Of a stretch of 64,000 bases of DNA, positions 19,321-28,518 are shown in pieces. The DNA is from Fusobacterium varium (GTDB taxonomy: Bacteria; Fusobacteriota; Fusobacteriia; Fusobacteriales; Fusobacteriaceae): contig LR134390.1 of NCBI GenBank assembly GCA_900637705.1, positions 1,240,001 to 1,304,000 of the forward strand. Direction: 5' to 3'. Position 1 is the stretch's first letter; the number at the start of each line of letters is the position of its first letter. The translations under genes were made by a program, and so were the position numbers. Below the pieces are notes generated by a model. That model saw only the letters and a program-made list of their open reading frames with translations. It searched no databases and was not told where the DNA came from.

Positions 19321-19418
19321 TGAGAACCTGTAAGTCTGCCGCCGGGCAGAAGATGAATCAGGCGTTCAATTTCACATCTTTAGGCCTTAGTAGATGTGAA
19401 AAACTGAACGCTTTTTTT
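19321..19418 (+). promoter_or_regulatory. candidate guanidine-IV (mepA-type) riboswitch with overlapping terminator
   Basis: A structured leader directly ahead of a MATE exporter gene. GAACCTG (19324-19330) pairs with CAG-GTTC (19359-19367, GC bulged) and encloses the hairpin TCTGCC-GCCG-GGCAGA (19335-19350). A second hairpin, CACATCT/AGATGTG, has a loop with GGC that can kiss the GCC of the first loop. The 3' strand of the outer stem overlaps GCGTTCA (19362-19368), which alternatively pairs with TGAACGC (19405-19411) before seven T, a terminator. So the aptamer stem and the terminator are mutually exclusive, as in a ligand-ON switch. The class name rests on memory of the mepA motif and gene context; the switch-like architecture is seen directly. 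Confidence 0.6.
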
Positions 19419-19432
19419 ATTTGGAGGGAGAA

Positions 19433-20829
19433 ATGAAAAAAAATATAATGCTTAAATCTTTTATTAAATATGTAACTTTAAATGTAATAGGGATGATTGG
19501 ATTTTCCTGTTATATTTTGGCAGATACTTATTTTGTATCTAAGGGAATGGGGGCAAATGGTCTTACTTCATTAAACTTAGCTATACCAGTTTATACTTTT
19601 ATTAATGGAATAAGTCTAATGATTGGAATAGGTGGAGGAGCTAAATATGTACTGTTAAGTGCTAAAGGGGAAAAGGATAAAGCAAACACTATTTTTACAA
19701 GTTCAGTACAAGCAGGGATTTTATGTGGATTAGCCTTCTTAACTGTAGGAATATTATTAGGCAATAAAATAAGTTATATACTTGGAGCAGATAATGTAAC
19801 TTTTGCTATGACATCATTATACTTAAAAACTATTATGGCTTTTGCACCTTTTATTATTTTAAATAATATATTTCTAGTTTTTGTAAGAAATGATGGCAAT
19901 CCTAAACTTTCAATGTTGGGAATGCTTTTTGGAAGTTTTTCAAATATAATTTTAGATTATGTATTTATATTCCCTTTAAATTTAGGGATTTTTGGAGCAG
20001 CTTTTGCAACAGGATTATCTCCCGTGATTAGTATGATTATCTTATCAATATATTTATTAAAAAGAAAAAATCAATTTCATCTCAAAAAAGAAAAATTAAA
20101 TATAAAAGAGGTAATAAAACTATGTGGAACAGGAGCGTCCTCTTTTATAACTGAAATATCCTCTGGAATAGTATTAATAGTTTTTAATATGGTAATATTG
20201 AAACTTAAAGGAAACATAGGAGTCGCAGCATATGGTATAGTTGCTAATCTTGCTCTGGTAGTGATGGCGATATTTACAGGAATAGCTCAAGGAGTGCAGC
20301 CATTAGTAAGTAAAAGCTATGGAAATAAAGAGAAAGAACAACTTTATTATATTTTGAAATATTCAATATTTCTTTCTGTAACTATTGCTATATTAGTCTA
20401 TGGGATAGTATTTTTTTCAACAGATACATTAGTTTCTATATTTAATAAAGAAAAAATAAAGAACTTTCTAATCTAGCTGTGAGTGGTATTCATATTTATT
20501 TTACTGGTTTTTTATTTGCAGGAGTTAATATAATATTATCTGTATTTTTTAGCTCAATGGAACATTCTAAAACAGGATTTATAATATCAATTACAAGAGG
20601 ATTTGTAGCTATAGTTCCAGCAGTATTACTGTTATCATATATATTTGGAATGACAGGAGTATGGCTATCTTTTCCAATGGCTGAAATATTTGCATTATTT
20701 TCAGTAATTTATTTTATCTATAGCAATAGAAGTTTTTTAAAAATAAATTTAAGCAAGGAACTGTCATACTTCATAAATACTCTAAAGAAAATATTTAAAA
20801 GAAAAGAAGCTGCTCAAAGTAATGATTGA
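19433..20829 (+). CDS. MATE family efflux transporter under riboswitch control (one frameshift)
   Basis: Inner-membrane multidrug/toxin exporter of ~466 residues with about 12 helices, resembling the MepA branch (CYILADTYFVSKGMGANGLTSLNLA near the N-terminus). The frame breaks in the six-A run 20451-20456; one more A joins the two parts, giving NKEKNKELSNLAVSGIH. The ATG at 19433 has GGAGGGAG upstream and is better placed than the TTG at 19421. The leader carries a riboswitch-like element with a terminator, so expression is probably switched on by a small molecule that the pump exports, plausibly guanidine (inference). It is the last gene before a convergent AbgT transporter. Confidence 0.88.
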
Positions 20830-20864
20830 AAATCATCAATTTAGAACAGCTCTTTCTATTATAT

Positions 20865-22406
20865 TTATAAGAAATTTGTTGTACCAAATCCTATTGGTAA
20901 ATTGAAAGTAATCCATATTCCAAAGAAGATGATACTTGAAACAAGAATAGTTATTGCATGAGGTATCATATATGTAATGAGATCCCCAAGGCCAAATTTT
21001 TTATTGTATTTATTACAGTAAATTAATATAAGAGCAAAATAGCTCATAAGAGGTGAAATTACATTTGTAGATGAATCTCCTAATCTATAAGCTAATTGAG
21101 CTAATTCAGGAGATATTCCCATTTTGTGAAGCATAGGTAAAAATATTGGAGCTAAAAGAACATATTTACTAGTCATAGACCCAATAAATAAATTAGCAAA
21201 AGCACAGAAAAATATAAATGCAATAATTAGTGGAATTCCAGTAAGTCCTACTTTAGAAAGGAATTTTCCTCCTTCAGCTGCAATAATAGTTCCTAATTGG
21301 CTATACGCAAACCAAGAAATAAATATAGATGAGAAGAAACATAAAACTATAAAAGCACCAAAACCATCTAATGCTTTAAATAATAAAGACATTAAATCTT
21401 TATCGTTTTTAATTTTACCAGCTGCAACACCATAGAATAATCCTGGTATAAAAAAGATAAAACAAATTACAGGAACTATTGCTGATAAAAGAGGACTCCA
21501 GCCTAAAAGAAGAAGACCAGTGTTAGGATTTCTTAATGGTCCCCATGATGGAATTGATAAGAGTGCAATTATTGCAAATGAAACAACAAATCCAATGGCT
21601 GCAAATTTAAGACCTCTATCCTCTTCAGGACTCAAAGAAGTTTCAAAATCTTCTTCAACTTCTTCTTCTGGTAAGAATTCATTTAGCTTAGGTTCAATAA
21701 ATTTATCATTTACGAAAGCTACAATGAAAGTGATAAAAATGTAAAGAAAAACATAAATATAGAGTTAGCAAGAGGAGTAACCACATATGAAGAATCAACA
21801 ATACTAATAGCAGCAGTGGAAAGTCCTCCTAAAAGTGCATCTATAGAAACAAGACAAGCTGCAAATCCAGCAGAAGTAGCACTGAAACCTAAAAGTATAC
21901 CAGCTATTGGATTTCTTTTTAATTGTTTATATAAAATACCAGCTATTGGGACAATAAGAACATATCCTATATCACCAGCAAATGATGAATTGACTCCTAA
22001 GAAAGCAATGAAGAAAGAAACATATTTTCCATTTATTTTTTCATAGCTTTTTTAGAAAACTAGGGAATAAACCTACTTCATTTAAAAAATTAAAAAACAA
22101 TGAAAAGAAAAGAACTACTCCTAAAGGTTCAAATGATATAAAGTTTTCAACTGCTGATTCAAATATCCATCTTATTCCTTCTGAATCTAAAAGATTTTTC
22201 ACTGCAAAAGTTTTTAATTCTATTGCTTTAGTAGAACGATTTATGGTTTCTATTTCTACTGATATTCCCATTTTTGAAAGAATAACAGATAATATAGCAA
22301 TAGTAATTGAGAAAATAATAAAGATGGTTACAGGGTGGGGAAGTCTATTAGCGATAATAGCTATTTTTCCCAGAATTCCCTTTTTGTTCAAATTTGTTTC
22401 TGACAT
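20865..22406 (-). CDS. AbgT family transporter (three frameshifts)
   Basis: Inner-membrane transporter of the AbgT/MtrF/YdaH family, which handles p-aminobenzoyl-glutamate or exports sulfonamide-like compounds. The N-terminus shows the family pattern NRLPHPVTIFIIF, and the middle has GDIGYVLIVPIAGILY. The C-terminal half carries GSMTSKYVLLAPIFLPML and YRLGDSSTNVISPLMSYF, both hallmark motifs. Reading the 514-residue frame needs one base added in each of three runs, 22048-22053, 22036-22041 and 21735-21739. All three are one-base losses, so the gene is probably intact. Its promoter is overlapped by an operator-like repeat. No aminobenzoyl-glutamate hydrolase genes lie next to it. Confidence 0.88.
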
Positions 22407-22454
22407 AATATCTCTCCTTTTGTTTATTTTGTTATTGGTGTAATAAAAATTTTA

Positions 22455-22498
22455 GTAGTGTTTACTACATTTATACATCATAAAGTAGTAAAAGTCAA
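22455..22498 (-). promoter_or_regulatory. promoter of the AbgT gene with overlapping operator repeat
   Basis: On the minus strand TTGACT (22498-22493), 17 bases, TATAAA (22475-22470). The half-sites GTAGTAAA (22485-22492) and TTTACTAC (22461-22468) are inverted and flank the -10, and a third half-site GTAGTG (22455-22460) abuts the second. This looks like a repressor operator. The regulator is not identified. The rest of the 22407-22658 gap holds nothing else recognised. Confidence 0.6.
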
Positions 22499-22658
22499 TA
22501 AATAAAATAATTAAAAATTTTAAAAAAGAAGATAAAGTAGAATAAAAGTATTAATAATTCTATTTTTAAACAATTTTATATAGACGTATATATTTTTTTA
22601 ATGTTATTTTGTAGTGGAAATAAAATGCACTTATAAAAAATTAAATGTAAAAAAACTA

Positions 22659-22705
22659 TTGACATAGATAAAAGATGGGAATATAATCATATTGTGCATA
22701 TGCAC
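22659..22705 (+). promoter_or_regulatory. promoter plus 12-bp palindromic operator ahead of the UPF0251 gene
   Basis: TTGACA (22659-22664), 17 bases, TATAAT (22682-22687): a full-consensus promoter. The perfect palindrome GTGCATATGCAC (22694-22705) covers the expected start site, an ideal position for a repressor, probably the HTH protein encoded directly downstream. GGAGG follows at 22710. Confidence 0.75.
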
Positions 22706-22719
22706 GAAAAGGAGGTTGT

Positions 22720-23049
22720 ATGCCTAGAGGTAAAAAGAGAAGATGTTGTAGAGTATTGGAAGATGAGATTATATTTAAACCTGCAGGAATACCCATGTCA
22801 GAATTAGAAATAATAGAAATGGAACTAGATGAATTAGAAGCAGTAAGATTATCAGATTATGAAAATAAAAGTCAGATTGAAGCAGGAGAAATAATGAATG
22901 TATCAAGAGGCACTATACAAAGATTATTAACTTCTGGAAGAAAAAAAATATTAGATGGACTTTTACATTCAAAAGCAATAAAGTTAAAAAATACATATTC
23001 AAACTATAAAGGTGAGAAAATAAAAAATGGAGATGATGAGAATGAGTAA
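22720..23049 (+). CDS. UPF0251/DUF134 helix-turn-helix protein
   Basis: A small (109 aa) cytoplasmic protein beginning MPRGKKRRCCRVL, a basic Cys-containing N-terminus typical of the UPF0251 (DUF134) family. A sigma-70 region-4-like helix-turn-helix follows (ELEAVRLSDYENKSQIEAG, then VSRGTIQRLL near residue 70). Family members usually sit beside NifX/NafY-type proteins, as here. A DNA-binding role is supported by the HTH and by the palindrome at its own start site (inference). The start is an ATG with AAAGGAGGTTGT upstream. It overlaps the next gene by a few bases. Confidence 0.85.
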   Translation: MPRGKKRRCCRVLEDEIIFKPAGIPMSELEIIEMELDELEAVRLSDYENKSQIEAGEIMNVSRGTIQRLLTSGRKKILDGLLHSKAIKLKNTYSNYKGEKIKNGDDENE

Positions 23050-23428
23050 TGAAGTTTTAAGAGTAGGGTTTTCAACAAATGATGGAGTAGTATTGGAAGG
23101 ACATTTTGGACATTGTGAAAAATTTGCTGTATATACTATTGAAAATAGAAAAGTTGTAAATAAAGAAATTGTAACTGCACCAGAACATACACCTGGAGCA
23201 TTTCCTAAATTTATGGCTGAACAAAAAGTAAATGTTGTTATTACTGGAGGAATGGGACAAAAGGCAATGGATATACTTAGAGCAAATAAGATAGAAATTA
23301 TACTTGGTGCAAGTGGAAAAATTGAAGATGTTTTAAAAGTATATCTTGAAGGAAATTTAGTTTCAGATGGAGCAGCTTGTGCTCATCATCACCATGACCA
23401 CCATGAAGAGCATAACTGCAAACATTAA
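23042..23428 (+). CDS. NifX/NafY-like (dinitrogenase iron-molybdenum cofactor family) protein with His-rich tail
   Basis: A RNase-H-like small domain of the dinitrogenase FeMo-cofactor-binding family (VGFSTNDGVVLEGHFGHCEKFAVY at the N-terminus, here quoted only as the motif region of residues 7-30). These proteins bind metal-sulfur clusters, but in non-diazotrophs their function is unknown, and no nif gene is in this window. The C-terminus is a dense His/Asp/Glu/Cys run (residues ~118-128), suggesting binding of Ni, Zn, Co or Fe. The ATG at 23042 was chosen over two upstream in-frame ATGs because GGAGATGATGAG is spaced for it. Overlap with the regulator gene shows coupling. Confidence 0.82.
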   Translation: MSNEVLRVGFSTNDGVVLEGHFGHCEKFAVYTIENRKVVNKEIVTAPEHTPGAFPKFMAEQKVNVVITGGMGQKAMDILRANKIEIILGASGKIEDVLKVYLEGNLVSDGAACAHHHHDHHEEHNCKH

Positions 23429-23446
23429 TATTAATTAAGGATTATT

Positions 23447-23480
23447 AAAACAGATTCACTAATAATGAATCTGTTTTTTT
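23447..23480 (+). terminator. terminator after the NifX-like gene
   Basis: AACAGATTCA and TGAATCTGTT arms with a seven-base loop and eight T. Confidence 0.9.
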
Positions 23481-23704
23481 TATGGAAGCTTCATAAAAAA
23501 TTGCTTTTTAATTTTCTTGATAATATTTTAAAGTTTATAAAAACATTATTTAGTGTATAGTAAAATTTTAATTTTAAAGGAAATTTTTAATAACTATAGT
23601 ATTTAAAGTTTTTTTTATAAAAAATTTGTATAATTTTAAAAGGAGTTGCTTTATTTTGACCGAATATATACAATAAGATAACTGCTAAATTTAAGGAGGT
23701 AGAA

Positions 23705-24372
23705 ATGAAAAAATATTTTTTTCAATGCTAGTTGTATTGTTTACTGCTTGTGGAGGTGCAAAAGATATAACAGTAGATAAACTTTCTTTTGAAAAGAAAA
23801 GCGATACTTTTTCATATAATATTACAGTTCCTCAAATAAAAGGTTCTGGAAATAAAAATATCGAAGAATTGAATAAGGAATTGGCAACTGGTGCAGAATC
23901 TTTTGCAACTTCAATAGAAAAAGGTGAAAATGATACACCAGAATTTTATGAAGAGGGGTTTGAAACTTTTGATAATTCTTTTGGAATAACTTCTATATTG
24001 ATGAGCTCATATGGAATTTCAAAAGGTGATGCAAATGGATATGGAACATCTCAAAGTATTAATATAAGAAATAAAGATGGAAAACTTATTACTTTTGATG
24101 ATGTTTTTACAAAAGATGGGGAAGCATACTTAAATGAACAAGTGAATGCTGTCGTTCAAGGTAATAGTGATAGAATTGTTTTAAATTCAAATGGAGATAA
24201 AGTGACAATATTTTTTGATGAGCCTGAAGTAAATATTAGAAATGCCTCTATGTATTTTGAATTAGATGATATATGTTTCTTATTTGAAACTTATGAATTA
24301 ACACCACATTCTGAAGGAAAACCAGTATTCAGATTCCCTAAAACAGAAATACAAAAATTCTTACTAAAATAA
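23705..24372 (+). CDS. lipoprotein with DUF4163/DUF3298-type domains (one frameshift)
   Basis: With one A added to the six-A run 23708-23713 the product begins MKKIFFSMLVVLFTACGG, a lipoprotein signal peptide with a lipobox ending at Cys16. The mature ~205 residues look like the DUF4163 plus DUF3298 pair found in RsiV-like and PdaC-like proteins. An N-terminal strand region (YNITVPQIKG) is followed by SQSINIRNKDGKLITFDDVF, and the end has the FETYELTPHSEG and FRFPKTEIQKFL pattern. Such domains bind lysozyme or other ligands in some relatives, but the function here is unknown. A strong AAGGAGG site precedes the ATG. It is monocistronic with a strong terminator and is probably membrane-anchored in the envelope. 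Confidence 0.78.
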
Positions 24373-24401
24373 GAATTACATAATATTAACAAACTCTTAT
24401 A

Positions 24402-24438
24402 ATTTAAGCACCTGTATTGCAGGTGCTTAAATTTTTTT
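24402..24438 (+). terminator. terminator after the lipoprotein gene
   Basis: TTTAAGCACCTG and CAGGTGCTTAAA form a perfect 12-bp stem followed by seven T. Confidence 0.93.
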
Positions 24439-24446
24439 AATTACTA

Positions 24447-24479
24447 AAAAAGCTGCAAAAAATATTTTTTACAGCTTTT
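24447..24479 (-). terminator. terminator of ssb
   Basis: AAAAGCTG and CAGCTTTT arms with an A/T loop, read on the minus strand into a T run. Confidence 0.7.
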
Positions 24480-24495
24480 AATATTTTATATGAAA

Positions 24496-24924
24496 TTAGA
24501 ATGGGAATTCGTCATCATCATCAAATGGAGCTTCTTCAGACTCTTTAACAGATGGTTTAGGAGCTGATGTAGGAGCAGCAGCTGTATAATCATGAGGCTC
24601 ATAACCAGCAGAATCTCCAGAACTTTTAGATTCTAAAAATTCAATATTTTCAACAAGTACGTCATAACTTGTTCTCTTTTCTCCATTAGCTTCATATCTA
24701 TTCATTTGAAGTCTTCCAGTAACTCCAACTTTTCTTCCTTTTCTCAAATATTCCCCTATAAGTTCAGCAGTTTTTCCAAAAGCTACACAATTGATAAAAT
24801 CAGCTTCACCTTTTTGGAATGGTCTATCTACTGCAAGTGAAAATCTAGAATAAGCTTTTCCACTTTGTCCGAATTTTAATTCAGGATCTCTAGTTAATCT
24901 TCCTGTTAAAACGACTAAGTTCAT
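24496..24924 (-). CDS. ssb: single-stranded DNA-binding protein
   Basis: Binds and protects single-stranded DNA in replication, repair and recombination. The N-terminal OB fold is canonical (MNLVVLTGRLTRDPELKF, then INCVAFGKTAELI and YLRKGRKVGVTGRLQ). A Ser/Ala/Pro-rich linker runs from ~residue 107, and the protein ends in the acidic partner-binding tip DDDDEFPF. At 142 aa it is a normal length. An AGGAGG site precedes the start. It stands alone on the minus strand rather than in the usual rpsF-ssb-rpsR operon, so it may be a second copy; this cannot be judged from one window. Confidence 0.93.
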   Translation of the reverse strand: MNLVVLTGRLTRDPELKFGQSGKAYSRFSLAVDRPFQKGEADFINCVAFGKTAELIGEYLRKGRKVGVTGRLQMNRYEANGEKRTSYDVLVENIEFLESKSSGDSAGYEPHDYTAAAPTSAPKPSVKESEEAPFDDDDEFPF

Positions 24925-25195
24925 TTAATAACCTCCTAATGTTTTTAGCTATAACAATATAATTATATCAGAAATATGCTTTAAAAACAATTTGATATTT
25001 CAATAAGTTTTTTTAATTTTTAGTTCTAAAGATAAAAAACTTATTAAATGACCATTTTATTAAGGGTTAGAATAAAAAAATAAAAGGAAATTTCTTTTTT
25101 TTATGAATACTTAAAGTGTAAAAGCTAGAGAAAGATTTTGATAGAGAGCAGATAAATCTGTTTAAATAATTTTAATTACAAAAGGAGTGGGCATA

Positions 25196-25492
25196 ATGAC
25201 AGAAAGAGAATTTTTAAGTTTATACCAGAAAAAGAGAGGATTAAAAAGTTTTAATGAAGCAAAGGAAAAAGTTAATATGTTTTGGGATACTTTGTTTGAA
25301 GCATTGAAAGAAAATGAATCAGTAAGTTTTAGAGGGTGGGGAGTATTTGAAAAGAAAGTAGTTCCAGCTAGAAGAATTATGAATATAAATACTAAGAAAA
25401 TTCAATATTCAACACCAAGAAAAACAGTTAGATTTAGAACAGGAAGCAATCTTTCTTTAAGAATTAATGATGAAAAAAAGCTGACTAAATAA
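25196..25492 (+). CDS. HU-family DNA-binding protein (divergent)
   Basis: A small histone-like protein of 98 aa. The N-terminal helices (EFLSLYQKKRG, then MFWDTLFEAL) and the GWGVFEKK turn follow the HU/IHF pattern. The DNA-binding arm departs from the usual RNPxTG, reading IMNINTKKI before the basic TPRKTVRFRTG. It is therefore a divergent paralogue and may have a specialised role. The ATG at 25196 is preferred to the GTG at 25187 because AAGGAG (25182-25187) is correctly spaced. Monocistronic, with a strong terminator. Confidence 0.85.
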   Translation: MTEREFLSLYQKKRGLKSFNEAKEKVNMFWDTLFEALKENESVSFRGWGVFEKKVVPARRIMNINTKKIQYSTPRKTVRFRTGSNLSLRINDEKKLTK

Positions 25493-25507
25493 TTAAGAAA
25501 AAGATAA

Positions 25508-25540
25508 AAAACAGGGATTTATAATGAACCCTGTTTTTTT
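25508..25540 (+). terminator. terminator after the HU-like gene
   Basis: AAACAGGG and CCCTGTTT arms with a 12-base loop, followed by seven T. Confidence 0.9.
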
Positions 25541-25720
25541 ATAGTTAAAAATTATTAACTGAAAAACCATTAGCATACCTAAATAACTCTTTTTATATTT
25601 ATTAGAAAATTTACAAATTATTTTTAATTAGCAAAAAATAATTTGTTCCAAAAATTTATTATAAAATTTTTAAAATTGTGAAAGGCAGAAAAATTTTATA
25701 GAAGACTTTGCATAGATTTA

Positions 25721-25729
25721 TGATATAAT
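25721..25729 (+). promoter_or_regulatory. extended -10 promoter of the polA operon
   Basis: TGA followed by TATAAT (25724-25729), 38 bases before the polA start. No clear -35 is visible, consistent with an extended -10 promoter. Confidence 0.5.
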
Positions 25730-25767
25730 ATGAAATAGAAAATAATTAGAGCTATGGAGGAGAAAAA

Positions 25768-28489
25768 ATGAAGAAAGCTGTACTTTTAGATGTAAGTGCG
25801 ATAATGTATAGAGCATATTTTGCGAATATGAATTTTAGAACTAAAAATGAACCTACTGGGGCAGTATATGGCTTTACTAATACACTTTTAAGTATTATAA
25901 AAGAGTTCTCCCCTGATTATATAGGAGCAGCTTTTGATGTAAAGAGAGCTTCATTAAAAAGAAGCGAAATATATAGTGAATATAAAGCCCAAAGAGATGC
26001 TGTTCCTGAAGATCTACTTTTGCAAATACCAAGAATAGAAGAAGTATTAGATGGGTTTAATATAAACAGATTTAAAATAGATGGATATGAAGCTGATGAT
26101 GTAATGGGGACACTTTCTCAAAAATTATCAAATGAAGGAATAGAAGTAATAGTAGTCACAGGAGATAAAGATTTAGCACAGATACTTGATAAAAATGTTA
26201 AAATAGCTCTTCTTGGAAAAGGAGAAGGGGGAGATAAATTTAAAATACTGGAAACAGATGAAGATGTTGTAGAATATTTAGGAGTAACCTCTAAAATGAT
26301 TCCAGATTTTTTTGGGTTGATTGGAGATTCAAGTGATGGAATACCAGGAGTTAGAAAGATAGGACCAAAAAAAGCTGTTCCTATGCTTGAGAAATATGGA
26401 AATTTAGAAGGCGTTTATGAAAATATAGATAAATTAACTGAAATACCAGGAATAGGAAAATCTCTTATAATAAATATGAAAGAAGATAAAGAAATAGCTT
26501 TTATAAGTAGAAAACTTGCTACTATAGAAAAAGATATTCCATTAGAATGTAAAATAGATGATTTGAAATATTCCATAGATAATAAAAAACTTTTAGATTT
26601 ATTCAAGACTCTTGAGTTTAGGGTATTGGTAAAGAAGATGGGATTAGATTCTCCAGCACTTTCAGTTGAAGAAAAAGCACCTGAACCTACAAGTCTTCAA
26701 ATGGGATTATTTTCAACTCCTTCTGTACAAGAAAACGAATCTGTAGAACCAGTAGCAAAACAGAGAAATTTTACTGTGGTAGATGATGAAGAAAAATTTA
26801 AACAATTCAGTGATAAATTAGCAGGAGAGAAAAGGTTAGCTTTCTTTTATTCTGGAACAGGATTTGCTGTAAGTTCTTTAAAAGATGATTTTTATATTCC
26901 TTTAGGACATACACCTTTATTTCATAAAAATCTTGATTTAGATAAAGTGAAAGAGTTTTTTAGAAATTCTGATTCTATATTTATAACATATAATTTTAAG
27001 CCATTACTAAATGAAGGTATAAAAATAAAAAATATGGATATGGATTTGATGATTGCTTATCATCTTATTTCTTCGCAGACTAAAGAAGGGGTAGAAATAC
27101 CTCTTGAACAATTATCTGGAATAGATATAGCTCCATATTCAGAAAAGTTTGGAAAAGAAGCTCCAGGTAATCTTTCTACTGAGGAATATGGAAAATTTCT
27201 TGTAGAAAGAAGTAAGGGGATAATGGAAACTTATGGTATAGCAATGGAAGAGATTAAAGGGAAAAATCTTCTTGAAGTACTTAAAGAAACAGAAATGCCT
27301 CTTATAAAAGTACTTTCTGCAATGGAAAGAAAGGGAATAAAAATAGACCCTGTATATTTTGCTAAGTATGAAAAAGAATTAGAGATATTGTTGAATAATC
27401 TTCAAAAGAAAATATTTGAAATAGCTGGAGAAGAATTTAATTTAAATTCGCCCAAACAATTAGCAGAAGTATTATTTTTTAAGCTGAATTTAGACCCTGT
27501 AAAGAAGACTAAAACAGGACTTTCTACAGATGAAGAAGTATTGGAAAAATTGAAAAATGATGGAGTGGAAATAGCTTCATATATACTTGAATATAGAAAA
27601 TATGCAAAATTAAAAAATACATATGTAGATGCTCTTCCTAAGCTGGCAGACAGCAGGGACAGGCTTCATACTACATTCAATCAGATAGGAACTACTACTG
27701 GAAGACTTTCATCATCTAATCCTAACCTTCAAAATATTCCTGTAAAAACAGATGAAGGAATGAAAATAAGACAGGGATTTATAGCTGATAATGGGAACGT
27801 TCTTATGGGAATAGATTACTCTCAGATAGAACTTAGAGTTTTAGCTGAGTTGTCAAAAGATGAAAACCTTATAGCAGCTTATAAAAATAATGAAGACCTT
27901 CATAGAGTAACAGCAAAAAAATATTTGAACTTGAAGATGGAGAGGAAGTAAGTCGTGAGCAGAGAATAATTGCTAAAACGATAAACTTTAGTATAATATA
28001 TGGAAAGACAGCATTTGGATTATCTAAAGAATTGGGAATTACTCAAAAAGAAGCTACTGATTATATTAATAGATATTTTGAACAATATCCTAAAGTAAAG
28101 GATTTTGAAAAATCAATAATTGCTTATGCTGAAAAAATGGGTATACAGAAACATATTTTGGTAGAAGAAGAATAATAGAAGGAATTCTTTCTAAAAATAA
28201 AAATATAAAAAATCAAGCTGAAAGAATGGCTGTAAATAGTGTAATTCAAGGAACTGCTGCAGAGATATTGAAAAAAGTCATGATAGAAATATTTAAAGTT
28301 ATAGAAAATAAAGAGGATATATCTCTTTTATTGCAGGTACATGATGAACTCATATTTGAAATAAAAGAGGAAAAGGTAGAAGAGTATAGAACAACAATAG
28401 AGAATATAATGAGAAATTCTGTTAAATTTGATGATGTAGTTCTTGATATAAATACTAATATTGGTAAAAATTGGGCAGAAACAAAATAG
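25768..28489 (+). CDS. polA: DNA polymerase I (two frameshifts)
   Basis: About 907 residues after adding one A to the runs at 27915-27921 and 28132-28137. Residues ~1-290 are the 5'-3' exonuclease (flap) domain with YKAQRDAVPEDL, GYEADDVMGTL, VTGDKDLAQIL and DSSDGIPGV. The C-terminal polymerase domain has TTTGRLSSSNPNLQNIP, the catalytic Asp in GIDYSQIELR, the O helix (EQRIIAKTINFSIIYG) and the second Asp in QVHDELIFE. The central 3'-5' exonuclease domain lacks the catalytic DxE (it reads AFFYSGTG) and the Asp of the second motif, so proofreading is probably lost. Because polA is important for growth, the frameshifts are best read as sequencing errors. First gene of a long operon. Confidence 0.94.
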
Positions 28490-28518
28490 TCAAATTCAGT
28501 AAGGGGGGGAGAGCAGAA

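Noticed and set aside
21520-22046. Two plus-strand frames opposite the AbgT gene
   Set aside because: The minus strand reads as continuous AbgT transporter once three bases are restored; the plus-strand products have no signals.
22720-23428. Nitrogen-fixation gene cluster
   Set aside because: The NifX-like domain occurs widely in non-diazotrophs, and no nifHDK, nifB or nifE genes are present.
27915-28137. Programmed frameshifting or transcriptional slippage in polA
   Set aside because: The runs are only six or seven A, the same kind of break occurs in many unrelated genes, and all are one-base losses; sequencing error is simpler.
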